This document shows positions 32,189 through 41,312 of a stretch of DNA of 49,240 bases, piece after piece. The notes below the pieces were generated by a model. The model saw nothing but the letters and a program-made list of their open reading frames with translations. It was not told the DNA's origin and searched no databases. The translations under genes and the position numbers were made by a program. Location: contig JARLGR010000204.1 of assembly GCA_031292665.1 (NCBI GenBank), positions 1 to 49,240 on the forward strand, given 5' to 3'. Origin of the DNA: Mycobacterium sp. Lineage in GTDB: Bacteria; Actinomycetota; Actinomycetes; Mycobacteriales; Mycobacteriaceae. The first letter of the stretch is position 1; every line of letters starts with the position of its first letter.

Positions 32189-32194
32189 AGCTTA
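32189..32194 (-). promoter_or_regulatory. -10 element TAAGCT for a leaderless mtr-operon transcript
   Basis: On the minus strand TAAGCT ends 7 nt before the first base of the GTG start at 32182, the spacing expected when transcription begins at the start codon. It is the same hexamer, at the same distance, as that upstream of mapB. No Shine-Dalgarno sequence is present in between. Confidence 0.55.
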
Positions 32195-32293
32195 AAGGTT
32201 TTGCCGGTGACCGGGAGGCGCACGACGTGAGCGGCCACGTCGCCTCGGGATAGCCTGGGGACCGACACAGCCGAGGGAAGGACCAACGATCCG

Positions 32294-33781
32294 GTGTCAG
32301 AGCCATCCGAAACCGCACGCACGGACGTCGTGCTGGTCGGCGCGGGCATCATGAGCGCCACGCTGGGCGCGTTGCTGCGGCGGCTGGAGCCGGGTTGGTC
32401 GATGACGGTCATCGAGCGACTGGACGCCGTCGGCGCCGAGAGCAGCAGTCCCTGGAACAACGCCGGCACCGGGCACTCGGCGCTGTGCGAGCTGAACTAC
32501 ACCCCGCAGCAGCCCGACGGCTCGATCGACATCACCAAAGCGGTGCGCATCAATGAGCAGTTCCAGGTGACCCGGCAGTTCTGGGCGTACGCCGTCGAGA
32601 ACGGCATCCTCACCGACCGCAGCTTCGTGACGCCGATCCCGCACGTGAGCTTCGTGTGCGGGGAACAGCGCGTGGATTACCTGCGGCGCCGGCAGCGGGC
32701 GCTGGCGCACAACCCCCTGTTCGCAGGTATCGAGTTGATCGACGACCCGGACGAGTTCGCCCGCCGGCTTCCCTTCATGGCCGCCAAGCGTGACTTCTCC
32801 GAGCCGACCGCGCTCAACTGGGCCGCCCACGGCACCGATGTCGACTTCGGGGCGCTGTCTCGACAGCTCATCGGCTATTGCGTGCGCCATGGCGCCACAA
32901 CGTTGTTCGGTCATGAGGTCCGAAACCTGACCCGCCAATCCGACGGCAGCTGGACACTGCTGGTCACCAATCGCCGCACCCGCCAAAAGCGCCGGCTGAA
33001 CGCCAGGTTCGTCTTCGTCGGGGCCGGTGGTGACGCGCTGCCGCTGCTGCAGAAATCCGGCATCAAGGACGTCAAGGGTTTCGCCGGTTTCCCAATCGGG
33101 GGCCGGTTCTTGCGCGCCGACAACCCGGCGCTCACCGCCGTCCACCGCGCCAAGGTGTACGGCGCCCCGGCGCCGGGGGCGCCACCGCTCGGGGCGCTGC
33201 ATCTGGATCTTCGCTTGGTCCACGGCAAGCCGTGGCTTGTTTTCGGGCCGTACGCCGGCTGGTCGCCGAAGTTCTTGAAGCACGGCCGCGTCAGCGATCT
33301 GCCGCGCTCGGTCAAGCCGGACAACGTGGTGTCGATGCTCGGTGTCGGCGTCACCGAGACGGCGCTGGTCAACTACCTGCTCGGCCAGCTGCGGCTCTCC
33401 GAGCCCGATCGGATGCGCTTCCTGCGCGAATTCGCGCCCAGCGCAGCCGATTCCGACTGGGAGCTGACAGTGGCCGGTCAGCGTGTGCAGGTCATCCGGC
33501 GGGACAGGCGCAAAGGCGGGGTGCTCGACTTCAGCACGACCGTCCTGGCGTCCGCCGACGGCAGCATCGCCGGACTGCTCGGCGCCTCCCCGGGAGCGTC
33601 GACCTCCGTCGCGGCCATGCTCGACGTGCTGCAGCGGTGCTTTGCCGACCGCTACCCGTCCTGGCTGCCCACGCTCAGGGAGATGGTGCCGTCGCTGGGG
33701 ACCGAGCTGTCGCGCGAGCCCGCGCTGTTCGACGAGGTGTGGTCCTGGGGCACCCAGGCTTTGCAGCTGGACGCCGCATGA
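32294..33781 (+). CDS. mqo: Malate:quinone oxidoreductase
   Basis: Peripheral membrane flavoenzyme oxidising malate to oxaloacetate and passing electrons to menaquinone. It has 495 residues. N-terminal FAD motif [35 protein letters not shown] and the conserved [19 protein letters not shown] identify the family. GTG at 32294 has GAGGGAAGG upstream, with a -10-like TAGCCT at 32251-32256. In M. tuberculosis a PE_PGRS gene lies between mqo and the mtr operon; here the intervening gap is only 111 nt. The stop overlaps the next ATG. Confidence 0.97.
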   Translation: MSEPSETARTDVVLVGAGIMSATLGALLRRLEPGWSMTVIERLDAVGAESSSPWNNAGTGHSALCELNYTPQQPDGSIDITKAVRINEQFQVTRQFWAYAVENGILTDRSFVTPIPHVSFVCGEQRVDYLRRRQRALAHNPLFAGIELIDDPDEFARRLPFMAAKRDFSEPTALNWAAHGTDVDFGALSRQLIGYCVRHGATTLFGHEVRNLTRQSDGSWTLLVTNRRTRQKRRLNARFVFVGAGGDALPLLQKSGIKDVKGFAGFPIGGRFLRADNPALTAVHRAKVYGAPAPGAPPLGALHLDLRLVHGKPWLVFGPYAGWSPKFLKHGRVSDLPRSVKPDNVVSMLGVGVTETALVNYLLGQLRLSEPDRMRFLREFAPSAADSDWELTVAGQRVQVIRRDRRKGGVLDFSTTVLASADGSIAGLLGASPGASTSVAAMLDVLQRCFADRYPSWLPTLREMVPSLGTELSREPALFDEVWSWGTQALQLDAA

Positions 33782-34248
33782 GCGAGACGTTGCGTCGTTC
33801 CTGGGCCAAAGACCTTGCCGCCCAGACACTCTACGAGCTGCTCAGGCTGCGCGTCGAGGTTTTCGTCGTCGAGCAGGCCTGCCCGTATCCGGAGCTGGAC
33901 GGACGCGACCTGCTGGCCGAAACCCGGCACTTCTGGCTGGAATCGCCCGACGGCGAGGTGATTTGCACGCTGCGGTTAATGGAAGAGCATGCCGGCGGCG
34001 AGAAGGCGTTCCGCATCGGCCGGCTGTGCACCAAACGCGGCGCACGCGGCCAGGGCCACACCACCCGGCTGCTGCGCGCCGCGCTGGCCGAGGTCGGCGA
34101 CTACCCGTGCCGCATCGACGCGCAGACGTACCTGGCCGACATGTACGCCCAGCACGGGTTCGTCCGCGCCGGCGACGATTTCGTCGACGACGGCGTCCCG
34201 CACGTACCGATGCTGCGGCCACGTTCCGGGCCACCGGAGCAGCCGTGA
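33778..34248 (+). CDS. GNAT-family N-acetyltransferase (ElaA-like, Rv2851c-like)
   Basis: Acetyl-CoA-dependent acetyltransferase of 156 residues. The N-terminal [27 protein letters not shown] is the ElaA/GNAT signature, and [20 protein letters not shown] is the acetyl-CoA-binding loop. The C-terminal [21 protein letters not shown] matches GNAT motif B. ATG overlaps the mqo stop by 4 nt and its stop overlaps the following GTG, so the three are translationally coupled. Substrate unknown. Confidence 0.9.
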   Translation: MSETLRRSWAKDLAAQTLYELLRLRVEVFVVEQACPYPELDGRDLLAETRHFWLESPDGEVICTLRLMEEHAGGEKAFRIGRLCTKRGARGQGHTTRLLRAALAEVGDYPCRIDAQTYLADMYAQHGFVRAGDDFVDDGVPHVPMLRPRSGPPEQP

Positions 34249-36134
34249 AGCCCTATCCGTTCAGCGCCATCGTCGGGCACGGGCAACTGCGGCTCGCTTT
34301 GTTGCTGTGTGCCGTACGCCCGGAGATCGGCGGCGCGCTCATCCGCGGCGAGAAGGGCACCGCCAAGTCGACGGCCGTACGCGGGCTCGCGGCGCTGCTG
34401 TCCGCCGCCACCGGCAGCGCCGGCGCCGGGCTGGTCGAAATGCCCTTGGGCGCAACCGAAGACCGGGTCATCGGCTCGCTGGATCTGCAGAAGGTGCTGC
34501 GCGACGGCGAGCACGCGTTCGCGCCGGGACTGCTGGCCCGCGCGCACGGCGGCGTGCTCTACGTCGACGAGGTGAACCTGCTGCACGATCACCTGGTCGA
34601 CGTGCTGCTCGACGCCGCGGCGATGGGCCGGGTGCACATCGAGCGCGACGGGATCTCCCATTCCCACGATGCCCGGTTCGTGCTGATCGGCACCATGAAT
34701 CCCGAGGAGGGCGAACTGCGCCCGCAACTGCTCGACCGGTTCGGCCTCACCGTCGACGTGCAGGCGTCGCGCGATGTAGGCGTCCGGGTCGAGGTGATCC
34801 GGCAGCGGATGGCCTACGAGGCGGACCCGGACGGGTTCGCCGACCGTTACGCGGACGCCGACGCCGAACTGGCCCGCCGGATCTCCGCGGCACGCGCGCT
34901 GGTCGACGACGTGGTGTTGCCCGACAAGGAATTGCGCCGCATCGCGGCGCTGTGCGCGGCGTTCGACGTCGACGGGATGCGGGCCGACCTGGTGGTGGCC
35001 CGCACCGCCACCGCGCACGCCGCGTGGCGCGACTCCACCACCGTCGAGGAGCAGGACATCCGCGTGGCGGCCGAACTGGCGTTGCCGCATCGGCGCCGCC
35101 GCGACCCGTTCGACGATCCGGCCATCGACCGCGACCAGCTGGACGAGGCACTGGCGCTGGCCGACAGTGAGCCCGAGCCGGAACCCGATCCGCCCGGTGG
35201 TGGTCGGTCACCGAATGACCCTGCGCCACAGGTAAAATCGCACCCCCCGTCCAAACCCGAGAGCCGCGGCTCGATCGGCGACGACCCGCCGCGCCCGGCT
35301 TCGCCGCGCTCGCGATCGTCGACGAAACCCAGCGACCCGCCGTCGAAGACCTTCCGGGCCCGGGCGCTGACCGTTCCGGGGGTCGGTGCAGGGGCGCCGG
35401 GACGGCGGTCGCGTGCCCGCAACGGCACCGGCAGCGTGGTGGCGGCCACCGACGGCGCCGACACGGCCTCCGGCGCTCGTGGGCTGCACTTGTTCGCCAC
35501 CCTGCTGTCGGCCGCCGAGCGCGCCGGGGCCGGGCCGCTGCGGCCGGAGCCCGACGACGTGCGCCGGGCTATTCGCGAGGGACGCGAAGGAAACCTGGTG
35601 ATCTTCGTCGTCGACGCGTCCGGTTCGATGGCCGCCCGCGATCGAATGGCCGCGGTCAGCGGCGCCGCCCTGTCGCTGTTGCGCGACGCCTACCAGCGGC
35701 GCGACAAGGTGGCAGTGATCACCTTCCGCCAGGACGCGGCCCGGCTGTTGCTGCCGCCGACGTCATCGGCGCACATCGCGAGCCGGCGGCTGGCCCGGTT
35801 CGACACCGGTGGCAAGACCCCGCTGGCCGAAGGCCTGCTGGCGGCGCGCGAGCTGATTGTCCGGGAGAAGGCGCGGGACCGGACCCGCCGGCCGTTGGTG
35901 GTCGTGCTCACCGACGGCCGGGCCACCGCCGGGGCGGACCCGTTGGGCCGCAGCCGAACCGCGGCGGCCCGGCTGGTCGCCGAGGGCGCCGCCGCGGTGG
36001 TCGTGGATTGCGAAACGTCCTATGTGCGGCTGGGTTTGGCCGCCCAGCTGGCCCGCCAGCTGGGCGCGCCGGCCGTGCGGCTGGAGCAACTGCACGCCGA
36101 CTACCTGGCCCGGGCCGTGCGCAGAGCGGCCTGA
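34245..36134 (+). CDS. Magnesium/cobalt-chelatase-like AAA + VWA protein (Rv2850c-like)
   Basis: Fused BchI/BchD-type ATPase of 629 residues from the overlapping GTG at 34245. The AAA domain has Walker [10 protein letters not shown] near residue 40 and Walker [10 protein letters not shown] near 107. A Pro/Ser-rich linker (about 300-380) follows, then a VWA domain with MIDAS DASGSMA. Such proteins act with a large CobN/BchH-type subunit; since cobO and cobB follow directly, aerobic cobalt insertion is the likely role (inference). The reading frame is open far upstream, but that part lies within mqo and the GNAT gene. Confidence 0.92.
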   Translation: MKPYPFSAIVGHGQLRLALLLCAVRPEIGGALIRGEKGTAKSTAVRGLAALLSAATGSAGAGLVEMPLGATEDRVIGSLDLQKVLRDGEHAFAPGLLARAHGGVLYVDEVNLLHDHLVDVLLDAAAMGRVHIERDGISHSHDARFVLIGTMNPEEGELRPQLLDRFGLTVDVQASRDVGVRVEVIRQRMAYEADPDGFADRYADADAELARRISAARALVDDVVLPDKELRRIAALCAAFDVDGMRADLVVARTATAHAAWRDSTTVEEQDIRVAAELALPHRRRRDPFDDPAIDRDQLDEALALADSEPEPEPDPPGGGRSPNDPAPQVKSHPPSKPESRGSIGDDPPRPASPRSRSSTKPSDPPSKTFRARALTVPGVGAGAPGRRSRARNGTGSVVAATDGADTASGARGLHLFATLLSAAERAGAGPLRPEPDDVRRAIREGREGNLVIFVVDASGSMAARDRMAAVSGAALSLLRDAYQRRDKVAVITFRQDAARLLLPPTSSAHIASRRLARFDTGGKTPLAEGLLAARELIVREKARDRTRRPLVVVLTDGRATAGADPLGRSRTAAARLVAEGAAAVVVDCETSYVRLGLAAQLARQLGAPAVRLEQLHADYLARAVRRAA

Positions 36135-36150
36135 GGAAGCGGAAGGATCC

Positions 36151-36774
36151 ATGCCTCAGGGAAATCCGCTGCGCGTTCCCGACGACGGCTTGACCACCCG
36201 GGCCCGGCGGAACACGCCGGTGCTGGCGGTGCACACCGGCGACGGCAAGGGCAAGTCGACGGCCGCGTTCGGCATGGCGTTGCGGGCCTGGAACGTCGGG
36301 CTCGACGTCGCAGTGTTTCAGTTCGTCAAGAGCGCCAAGTGGAAAGTCGGCGAGGAGGCCGCCTTCGGTCACCTCGGCAGCCTGCACGAACAACACGGGA
36401 TCGGCGGAGCCGTGCAATGGCACAAGATGGGTGCGGGCTGGTCCTGGACGCGTACGTCACGCAAGGCCGGTAGCGACCTCGACCACGCCACTGCAGCCGC
36501 GGACGGCTGGGCGGAGATCGCGCGCCGGCTCTCGGCGCAGCGTCACGACTTCTACGTGCTGGACGAGTTCACCTATCTGCTCAAGTGGGGCTGGCTGGAC
36601 GTCGACGAGGTGGTGGACGTCTTGCTGGGGCGGCCCGGCCACCAGCACGTCGTCATCACCGGACGGGATGCCCCGCAGCGGTTGATCGAGGCCGCCGACC
36701 TGGTGACGCAGATGGCCAAGGTCAAGCACCCGATGGACGCCGGGCGCAAGGGCCAGAAGGGCATCGAGTGGTGA
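36151..36774 (+). CDS. cobO: Cob(I)yrinic acid a,c-diamide adenosyltransferase CobO
   Basis: Adenosylates the corrin cobalt using ATP. It has 207 residues, with ATG 36151 and GGAAGG 5 nt upstream. The P-loop GDGKGKST is near residue 30, VFQFVKSAKW and the Asp-containing FYVLDEFTYLL (Walker B-like) follow, and GRDAPQRLIEAADLVT is the conserved C-terminal region. It ends KGQKGIEW. The 82-nt spacer before cobB holds the palindromic insert described separately. Confidence 0.96.
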   Translation: MPQGNPLRVPDDGLTTRARRNTPVLAVHTGDGKGKSTAAFGMALRAWNVGLDVAVFQFVKSAKWKVGEEAAFGHLGSLHEQHGIGGAVQWHKMGAGWSWTRTSRKAGSDLDHATAAADGWAEIARRLSAQRHDFYVLDEFTYLLKWGWLDVDEVVDVLLGRPGHQHVVITGRDAPQRLIEAADLVTQMAKVKHPMDAGRKGQKGIEW

Positions 36775-36781
36775 GCGTCCC

Positions 36782-36856
36782 GTCACCCCGCGAGCGTGCG
36801 CGTTTGCACAACGACACGCCGCAAACTGTGTCATTCTGCGCACGCTGGCGGGGCGG
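36782..36856. mobile_element. 75-bp palindromic element between cobO and cobB, flanked by a 14-bp direct repeat
   Basis: The outer arms CCCCGCGAGCGTGCGC (36786-36801) and GCGCACGCTGGCGGGG (36838-36853) pair at 15 of 16 positions. Nested inside, GTTTGC (36802-36807) and GCAAAC (36821-36826) also pair. GTGGTGAGCGTCCC occurs on both sides (36768-36781 and 36857-36870). The left copy holds the cobO stop and the right copy the cobB start. Removing the element and one copy restores overlapping cobO-cobB, so it looks like a small inserted element with a target duplication. It encodes no protein. Confidence 0.7.
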
Positions 36857-38239
36857 GTGGTGAGCGTCCCCGCGGTCGTCATCGCCGCACCCGCGTCGGG
36901 CAGCGGAAAGACCACCGTCGCAACGGGTTTGATCGGGGCGTTGCGAGAGGCGGGTCACAGCGTCGCGCCCTTCAAGGTGGGCCCGGACTTCATCGATCCC
37001 GGATACCACGGGTTGGCCGCCGGACGGCCGGGCCGCAACCTCGACCCGGTGTTGGTGGGCGAGCAGCTGATCGGGCCGTTGTATGCCCACGGCGCCGCCG
37101 GCGCCGACATCGCGGTGATCGAAGGCGTGATGGGTCTCTTCGACGGGCGCATCGGTTCGGTCGCCGCTGGAGCGCTCGGAAGGCCGGTGATCGGCTCCAC
37201 GGCCCACGTCGCGGGCCTGCTGGGCGCGCCGGTGCTGCTGGTGGTCGACGCGCGCGGCCAGAGCCACAGCATTGCCGCGCTGCTGCACGGGTTTTCCACC
37301 TTCGACGCCGCAACCCGGGTCGGCGGCGTCATCCTCAACCGCGTCGGGTCGAGCAGACACGAGCAGGTGCTGCGCCAGGCGTGCGAGCAGACCGGTGTCC
37401 CGGTGCTGGGGGCGATCCCGCGCACCGCCGAATTAGAGCTTCCCACAAGGTATCTCGGCCTGGTCACGGCCGTGGAGTACGGCCGTCGGGCGCACGCCGC
37501 GGTCGAGGCGATGACCGACTTGGTCGCCGCCCACGTCGACTTGGCCGCCGTCTCCGCGATCGCTGCGAGCCGCGTCGCCGGCCCGGCATGGGATGCGGCG
37601 GCGGCGACGGGGGGGGCGCCGGGCGGGCGAACGACCGTCGCGATGGCGACCGGAAAGGCATTCAGCTTCGGCTACGCCGAGCACGCCGAGCTGCTCCGGG
37701 CGGCCGGCGCCGACGTGGCCGAGTTCGACCCGCTCGTCGACGCGTTGCCCGACGGCGCCGATGCCGTCGTGCTGCCCGGCGGTTTCCCCGAACAGTTCAC
37801 CGCCGAGCTGTCCGCCAACGATGTCGTCCGCCGCCAGATCAACGACCTGGCAGCCGGCGGGGCGCCGGTGCATGCCGAATGCGCCGGGCTGATCTACCTC
37901 GTGTCCGAGCTCGACGGTTATCCGATGTGCGGCGTGCTGGCCGGGTCCGCGCGGTTCACCCCGCATCTCACCCTGGCCTATCGCGACGCCGTCGCCGTGG
38001 CCGAATCGCCGCTGTACGCCGTGGGCCAGCGGGTGGTCGGGCACGAATTCCACCGCACCGCGGTCACTTTCGACGACAGCTACCAACCCGCGTGGGTGTA
38101 TCGGGGCAACGACCGAGACCACGTGCGCGACGGCGCCGTGCGCGGCGGCGTCCACGCCTCGTACCTGCACACCCATCCGGCCGCGACGCCGGAGGCGGTG
38201 GTGCGCTTCGTCACACACGCCGCCAGTCGGCGAGCGTAG
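36857..38239 (+). CDS. cobB: Cobyrinic acid a,c-diamide synthase CobB
   Basis: Amidates the a and c side chains of (hydrogeno)cobyrinic acid. It has 460 residues from GTG 36857; the next codon, also GTG, is an equally good start. The N-terminal ATPase P-loop APASGSGKTT, VGPDFIDPGYH and VIEGVMGLFDG are typical, and the C-terminal amidotransferase has Cys in HAECAGLIYL and His in GHEFHRTAV. The start lies 4 nt after the right arm of the palindromic insert, so its ribosome-binding region may be structured. The stop codon falls inside a second large hairpin. Confidence 0.95.
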   Translation: MVSVPAVVIAAPASGSGKTTVATGLIGALREAGHSVAPFKVGPDFIDPGYHGLAAGRPGRNLDPVLVGEQLIGPLYAHGAAGADIAVIEGVMGLFDGRIGSVAAGALGRPVIGSTAHVAGLLGAPVLLVVDARGQSHSIAALLHGFSTFDAATRVGGVILNRVGSSRHEQVLRQACEQTGVPVLGAIPRTAELELPTRYLGLVTAVEYGRRAHAAVEAMTDLVAAHVDLAAVSAIAASRVAGPAWDAAAATGGAPGGRTTVAMATGKAFSFGYAEHAELLRAAGADVAEFDPLVDALPDGADAVVLPGGFPEQFTAELSANDVVRRQINDLAAGGAPVHAECAGLIYLVSELDGYPMCGVLAGSARFTPHLTLAYRDAVAVAESPLYAVGQRVVGHEFHRTAVTFDDSYQPAWVYRGNDRDHVRDGAVRGGVHASYLHTHPAATPEAVVRFVTHAASRRA

Positions 38240-38290
38240 CGCCACGGCGAAAATCGCGGCGGCAGAAATCCGCCGTGGAGTTACGCTCGC
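38230..38290. repeat. Large hairpin at the cobB stop codon
   Basis: The left arm GCGAGCGTAGCGCCACGGCG (38230-38249) and right arm CGCCGTGGAGTTACGCTCGC (38271-38290) pair at 17 of 20 positions with one 3-nt mismatch and a 21-nt loop. The cobB stop TAG lies within the left arm. The outer GCGAGCGT/ACGCTCGC resembles the arm of the cobO-cobB element. There is no U-run. It may act as a terminator or belong to the same family of dispersed palindromes. Confidence 0.75.
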
Positions 38291-38311
38291 GGCGCCCACA
38301 CCGGCAGCCAT

Positions 38312-38317
38312 TAGGCT
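38312..38317 (+). promoter_or_regulatory. -10 element TAGGCT for leaderless cysG
   Basis: TAGGCT ends 7 nt before the GTG at 38324, the distance expected for transcription starting at the first base of the start codon. It sits beyond the cobB hairpin, so cysG probably has its own promoter rather than depending on read-through from the cob genes. Confidence 0.55.
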
Positions 38318-38323
38318 TGTCAG

Positions 38324-39538
38324 GTGACCGAGAACGCCTATCTGGTGGGGTTGCGGCTCGCCGGAAAGAAGGTCGTCGTGGTCGGTGGGGGAAATGTCGC
38401 CCAACGCCGCCTGCCCCTGCTCATCGCCAGTGGTGCAAGCGTCCACGTCGTCTCCCGTTCCGCCACCCCGGCCGTCGAGGCGATGAGCGGAATCACGCTG
38501 TCACTGCGCGAATACCGTGACGGCGACCTCGACGGGGCGTGGTACGCGATCGCGGCCACCGACGACCCCCGGGTGAACGCCGCGGTGGTCGACGAGGCCG
38601 AACGGCGCCACCTTTTCTGCGTGCGCGCCGACGTCGCGGTCGAGGGAACGGCGGTGACCCCGGCTTCCTTCAGCTACGCGGGGTTGTCGGTCGGCGTGCT
38701 GGCCGGCGGCGAGCATCGCCGGTCGGCGGCGATCCGGTCGGCCATCCGCGAGGCGTTGCAGACGGGGGTCATCACCCCGGAAGGTCCCGCGGGCTCGGAG
38801 AGCACCGACGTCGTACGCGGTGGGGTAGCGCTGGTGGGCGGGGGGCCCGGCGACCCCGAACTGATCACCGTGCGCGGCCGTCGCCTGCTCGCCCAGGCAG
38901 ACGTCGTGGTTGCCGACCGGCTCGCGCCACCCGAACTGCTCGCCGAATTGCCACCCCACGTCGAAGTCATCGACGCCGCCAAGATCCCATACGGCCGGGC
39001 AATGGCCCAGGACGCGATCAACGACGTCATGATCGAACGCGCCCGATCCGGAAGCTTCGTCGTCCGCCTCAAGGGCGGGGATCCTTTCGTGTTCGCGCGC
39101 GGGTACGAGGAGGTTCTGGCGTGCGTGGACGCCGGAATCCCGGTAACGGTCGTACCGGGTGTGACAAGTGCCATAGGTGTGCCCGCGCTGGCCGGCGTCC
39201 CGGTCACCCACCGGGCGATGAATCACGAGTTTGTGGTGGTCAGCGGGCATTTGGCGCCCGACCACCCCGAATCGTTAGTGAATTGGAACGCATTGGCCGC
39301 GATGTCGGGCACCATCGTCTTGCTGATGGCGGTCGAACGCATCGAACTGTTCGTCGATGTCTTGACAAAAGGCGGCCGACCTGCGGATACACCGGTGCTG
39401 GTGGTTCAGCATGGAACCACGTCCGCACAGCACACCTTGCGGGCCACTCTGGCCGACACGCCCGAGAAGATCCGCGCCGACGGTATCCGACCTCCCGCGA
39501 TCATCGTGATCGGGCCTGTGGCGGCGTTCGGGGTTTAA
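38324..39538 (+). CDS. cysG: Siroheme synthase / uroporphyrinogen-III methyltransferase CysG-like (Rv2847c-like)
   Basis: Makes precorrin-2 and siroheme, shared by cobalamin and sulfite/nitrite reductase cofactor synthesis. It has 404 residues. The N-terminal precorrin-2 dehydrogenase/ferrochelatase domain has VVGGGNVAQRRLP near residue 20; the C-terminal SUMT domain has LVGGGPGDPELIT near 170, then RLKGGDPFVFARG and VVPGVTSAIGVPA. The GTG is most likely the first base of the mRNA. Placement beside cobO-cobB links tetrapyrrole supply to the cob genes. Confidence 0.95.
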   Translation: MTENAYLVGLRLAGKKVVVVGGGNVAQRRLPLLIASGASVHVVSRSATPAVEAMSGITLSLREYRDGDLDGAWYAIAATDDPRVNAAVVDEAERRHLFCVRADVAVEGTAVTPASFSYAGLSVGVLAGGEHRRSAAIRSAIREALQTGVITPEGPAGSESTDVVRGGVALVGGGPGDPELITVRGRRLLAQADVVVADRLAPPELLAELPPHVEVIDAAKIPYGRAMAQDAINDVMIERARSGSFVVRLKGGDPFVFARGYEEVLACVDAGIPVTVVPGVTSAIGVPALAGVPVTHRAMNHEFVVVSGHLAPDHPESLVNWNALAAMSGTIVLLMAVERIELFVDVLTKGGRPADTPVLVVQHGTTSAQHTLRATLADTPEKIRADGIRPPAIIVIGPVAAFGV

Positions 39539-39571
39539 ACGATTCTTAAGATTACTGTAAGGTAACCCGTT

Positions 39572-41173
39572 ATGACGGCTCTCAACGACACAGAGCGCGC
39601 AGCCCAAAAATGGACGTCCGCGCGCCCCGATCGTCCGGCCCCGGTGCGCGCACCGCGCCCGGCGGAGACCGCCCCAGCTCGCATCAGCAAGTATTACCCG
39701 GCCTGGCTGCCTTCTCGCCGCTTCATCGCGGCCGTCATCGCGATCGGCGGTATGCAGCTGCTGGCGACCATGGACAGCACCGTGGCCATCGTCGCGCTTC
39801 CACGGATCCAGAACGAGTTGAGCCTGTCCGACGCCGGTCGCAGCTGGGTGATCACCGCGTATGTGCTGACCTTCGGTGGGCTGATGCTGCTCGGCGGCCG
39901 GCTCGGCGACACGATCGGACGCAAGCGAACCTTTATCGTCGGCGTCGCGCTGTTCACCATCTCGTCGGTGTTGTGCGCGGTCGCCTGGGACGAGGTCACC
40001 TTGGTGATCGCCCGGCTGTCGCAGGGCGTCGGGTCCGCCATCGCCTCACCGACCGGTCTGGCTCTGGTGGCGACCACGTTCCCCAAGGGGCCGGCGCGTA
40101 ACTTCGCGACGGCGGTGTTCGCCGCGATGACCGCCATCGGTTCGGTGATGGGCCTGGTGGTCGGCGGGGCGCTGACCGAGGTGTCGTGGCGGCTGGCTTT
40201 CCTGGTGAACGTGCCGATCGGGCTGGTGATGATCTACCTGGCCCGCACCGCGCTGCGCGAGACCAACAGGGAGCGAATGAAGCTCGACGCAACCGGGGCC
40301 ATGCTGGCCACGCTGGCGTGCACCGCCGCCGTTTTCGCCTTTTCGATGGGGCCGGAAAAGGGCTGGATCTCCATAACCACCATCGGCTCGGGTGCGGTGG
40401 CGATGGCCGCCGCTCTTGCCTTCATCATTGTGGAGCGCACTGCCGAAAACCCCGTCGTCCCGTTTGATTTGTTCCGCGACCGCAACCGGCTGGTGACATT
40501 CGCCGCGATCTTCCTGGCCGGCGGACTCATGTTCAGTTTGACGGTGTGCATCGGTCTGTACGTGCAGGACGTCTTGGGTTACAGCGCGCTGCGCGCGGGC
40601 GTCGGGTTCATCCCGTTCGTCATCGCGATGGGTATCGGCCTGGGCGTCTCCTCGCAGCTGGTGTCACGGTTTTCGCCCCGGGTGTTGACGATCGGCGGCG
40701 GAATTCTGCTTTTCTGGGCGATGATCTGCGGCTGGGCCTTCATGCACCGCGGCGTGCCCTACTTCCCAAGCCTGGTGCTGCCCGTCATCGTCGGCGGCAT
40801 TGGCATCGGCATCTGCGTCGTTCCGCTGACCCTGTCGGCGATCGCCGGTGTGGGTTTCGATCAGATCGGCCCGGTGTCGGCGATCGCGCTGATGCTGCAG
40901 AGCCTGGGCGGGCCGCTGGTGCTGGCTGTCATCCAGGCGGTGATCACTTCGCGCACGCTGTACATGGGCGGTACCACCGGACCGGTGAAGTTCATGAACG
41001 AGGTCCAGTTGCGCGCGCTCGACAACGGCTACACCTACGGTCTGCTGTGGGTGGCCGGAGTGGCGGTCGTCGTCGGCGCCGCGGCGCTGTTGATCGGCTA
41101 CACCCCGCAGCAGGTCGCACACGCGCAAGAGGTCAAGGAAGCGATCGACGCAGGGGAGATTAGCCCCGCCTGA
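39572..41173 (+). CDS. efpA: MFS multidrug efflux transporter EfpA
   Basis: Proton-driven exporter of the DHA2 (14-helix, QacA-type) family in the cytoplasmic membrane, 533 residues. A hydrophilic N-terminus of about 48 residues rich in Pro and Arg precedes the first helix. Motif A appears as GGRLGDTIGRKRTF, and WVITAYVLTFGG and LMLQSLGGPLV are typical of the family. The ATG follows AAGG within a 33-nt, unusually AT-rich gap after cysG. In M. tuberculosis EfpA is induced by isoniazid and is essential or nearly so. Confidence 0.95.
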   Translation: MTALNDTERAAQKWTSARPDRPAPVRAPRPAETAPARISKYYPAWLPSRRFIAAVIAIGGMQLLATMDSTVAIVALPRIQNELSLSDAGRSWVITAYVLTFGGLMLLGGRLGDTIGRKRTFIVGVALFTISSVLCAVAWDEVTLVIARLSQGVGSAIASPTGLALVATTFPKGPARNFATAVFAAMTAIGSVMGLVVGGALTEVSWRLAFLVNVPIGLVMIYLARTALRETNRERMKLDATGAMLATLACTAAVFAFSMGPEKGWISITTIGSGAVAMAAALAFIIVERTAENPVVPFDLFRDRNRLVTFAAIFLAGGLMFSLTVCIGLYVQDVLGYSALRAGVGFIPFVIAMGIGLGVSSQLVSRFSPRVLTIGGGILLFWAMICGWAFMHRGVPYFPSLVLPVIVGGIGIGICVVPLTLSAIAGVGFDQIGPVSAIALMLQSLGGPLVLAVIQAVITSRTLYMGGTTGPVKFMNEVQLRALDNGYTYGLLWVAGVAVVVGAAALLIGYTPQQVAHAQEVKEAIDAGEISPA

Positions 41174-41244
41174 GTTCTCGCCGCGCTGTGCCGAATTGCC
41201 CGGCTCTTCAACGAGCTTCGTGTCGCCCGGCTTCGCCGCGCTTG

Positions 41245-41307
41245 CAGTCACCGCTTAGGCTGGCGGCGACCTGCTTCGCCCGGCTTCCAGTCACCGCTTA
41301 GGCTGGC
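41245..41307. repeat. Duplicated 20-bp block carrying a -10 element upstream of proS
   Basis: CAGTCACCGCTTAGGCTGGC occurs at 41245-41264 and 41288-41307, a period of 43 bp, with related C/G-rich sequence (CGCCCGGCTTC) between copies. Each copy contains TAGGCT. The downstream copy's TAGGCT (41299-41304) ends 9 nt before the proS GTG. A tandem duplication of the proS promoter region is the simplest explanation. Confidence 0.8.
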
Positions 41308-41312
41308 CCGCT

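Noticed and set aside
33483..34244. Upstream extension giving the Mg-chelatase-like protein 254 extra residues
   Set aside because: The extension lies in mqo and the GNAT gene in the wrong frame; the GTG at 34245 overlaps the GNAT stop and gives the normal length.
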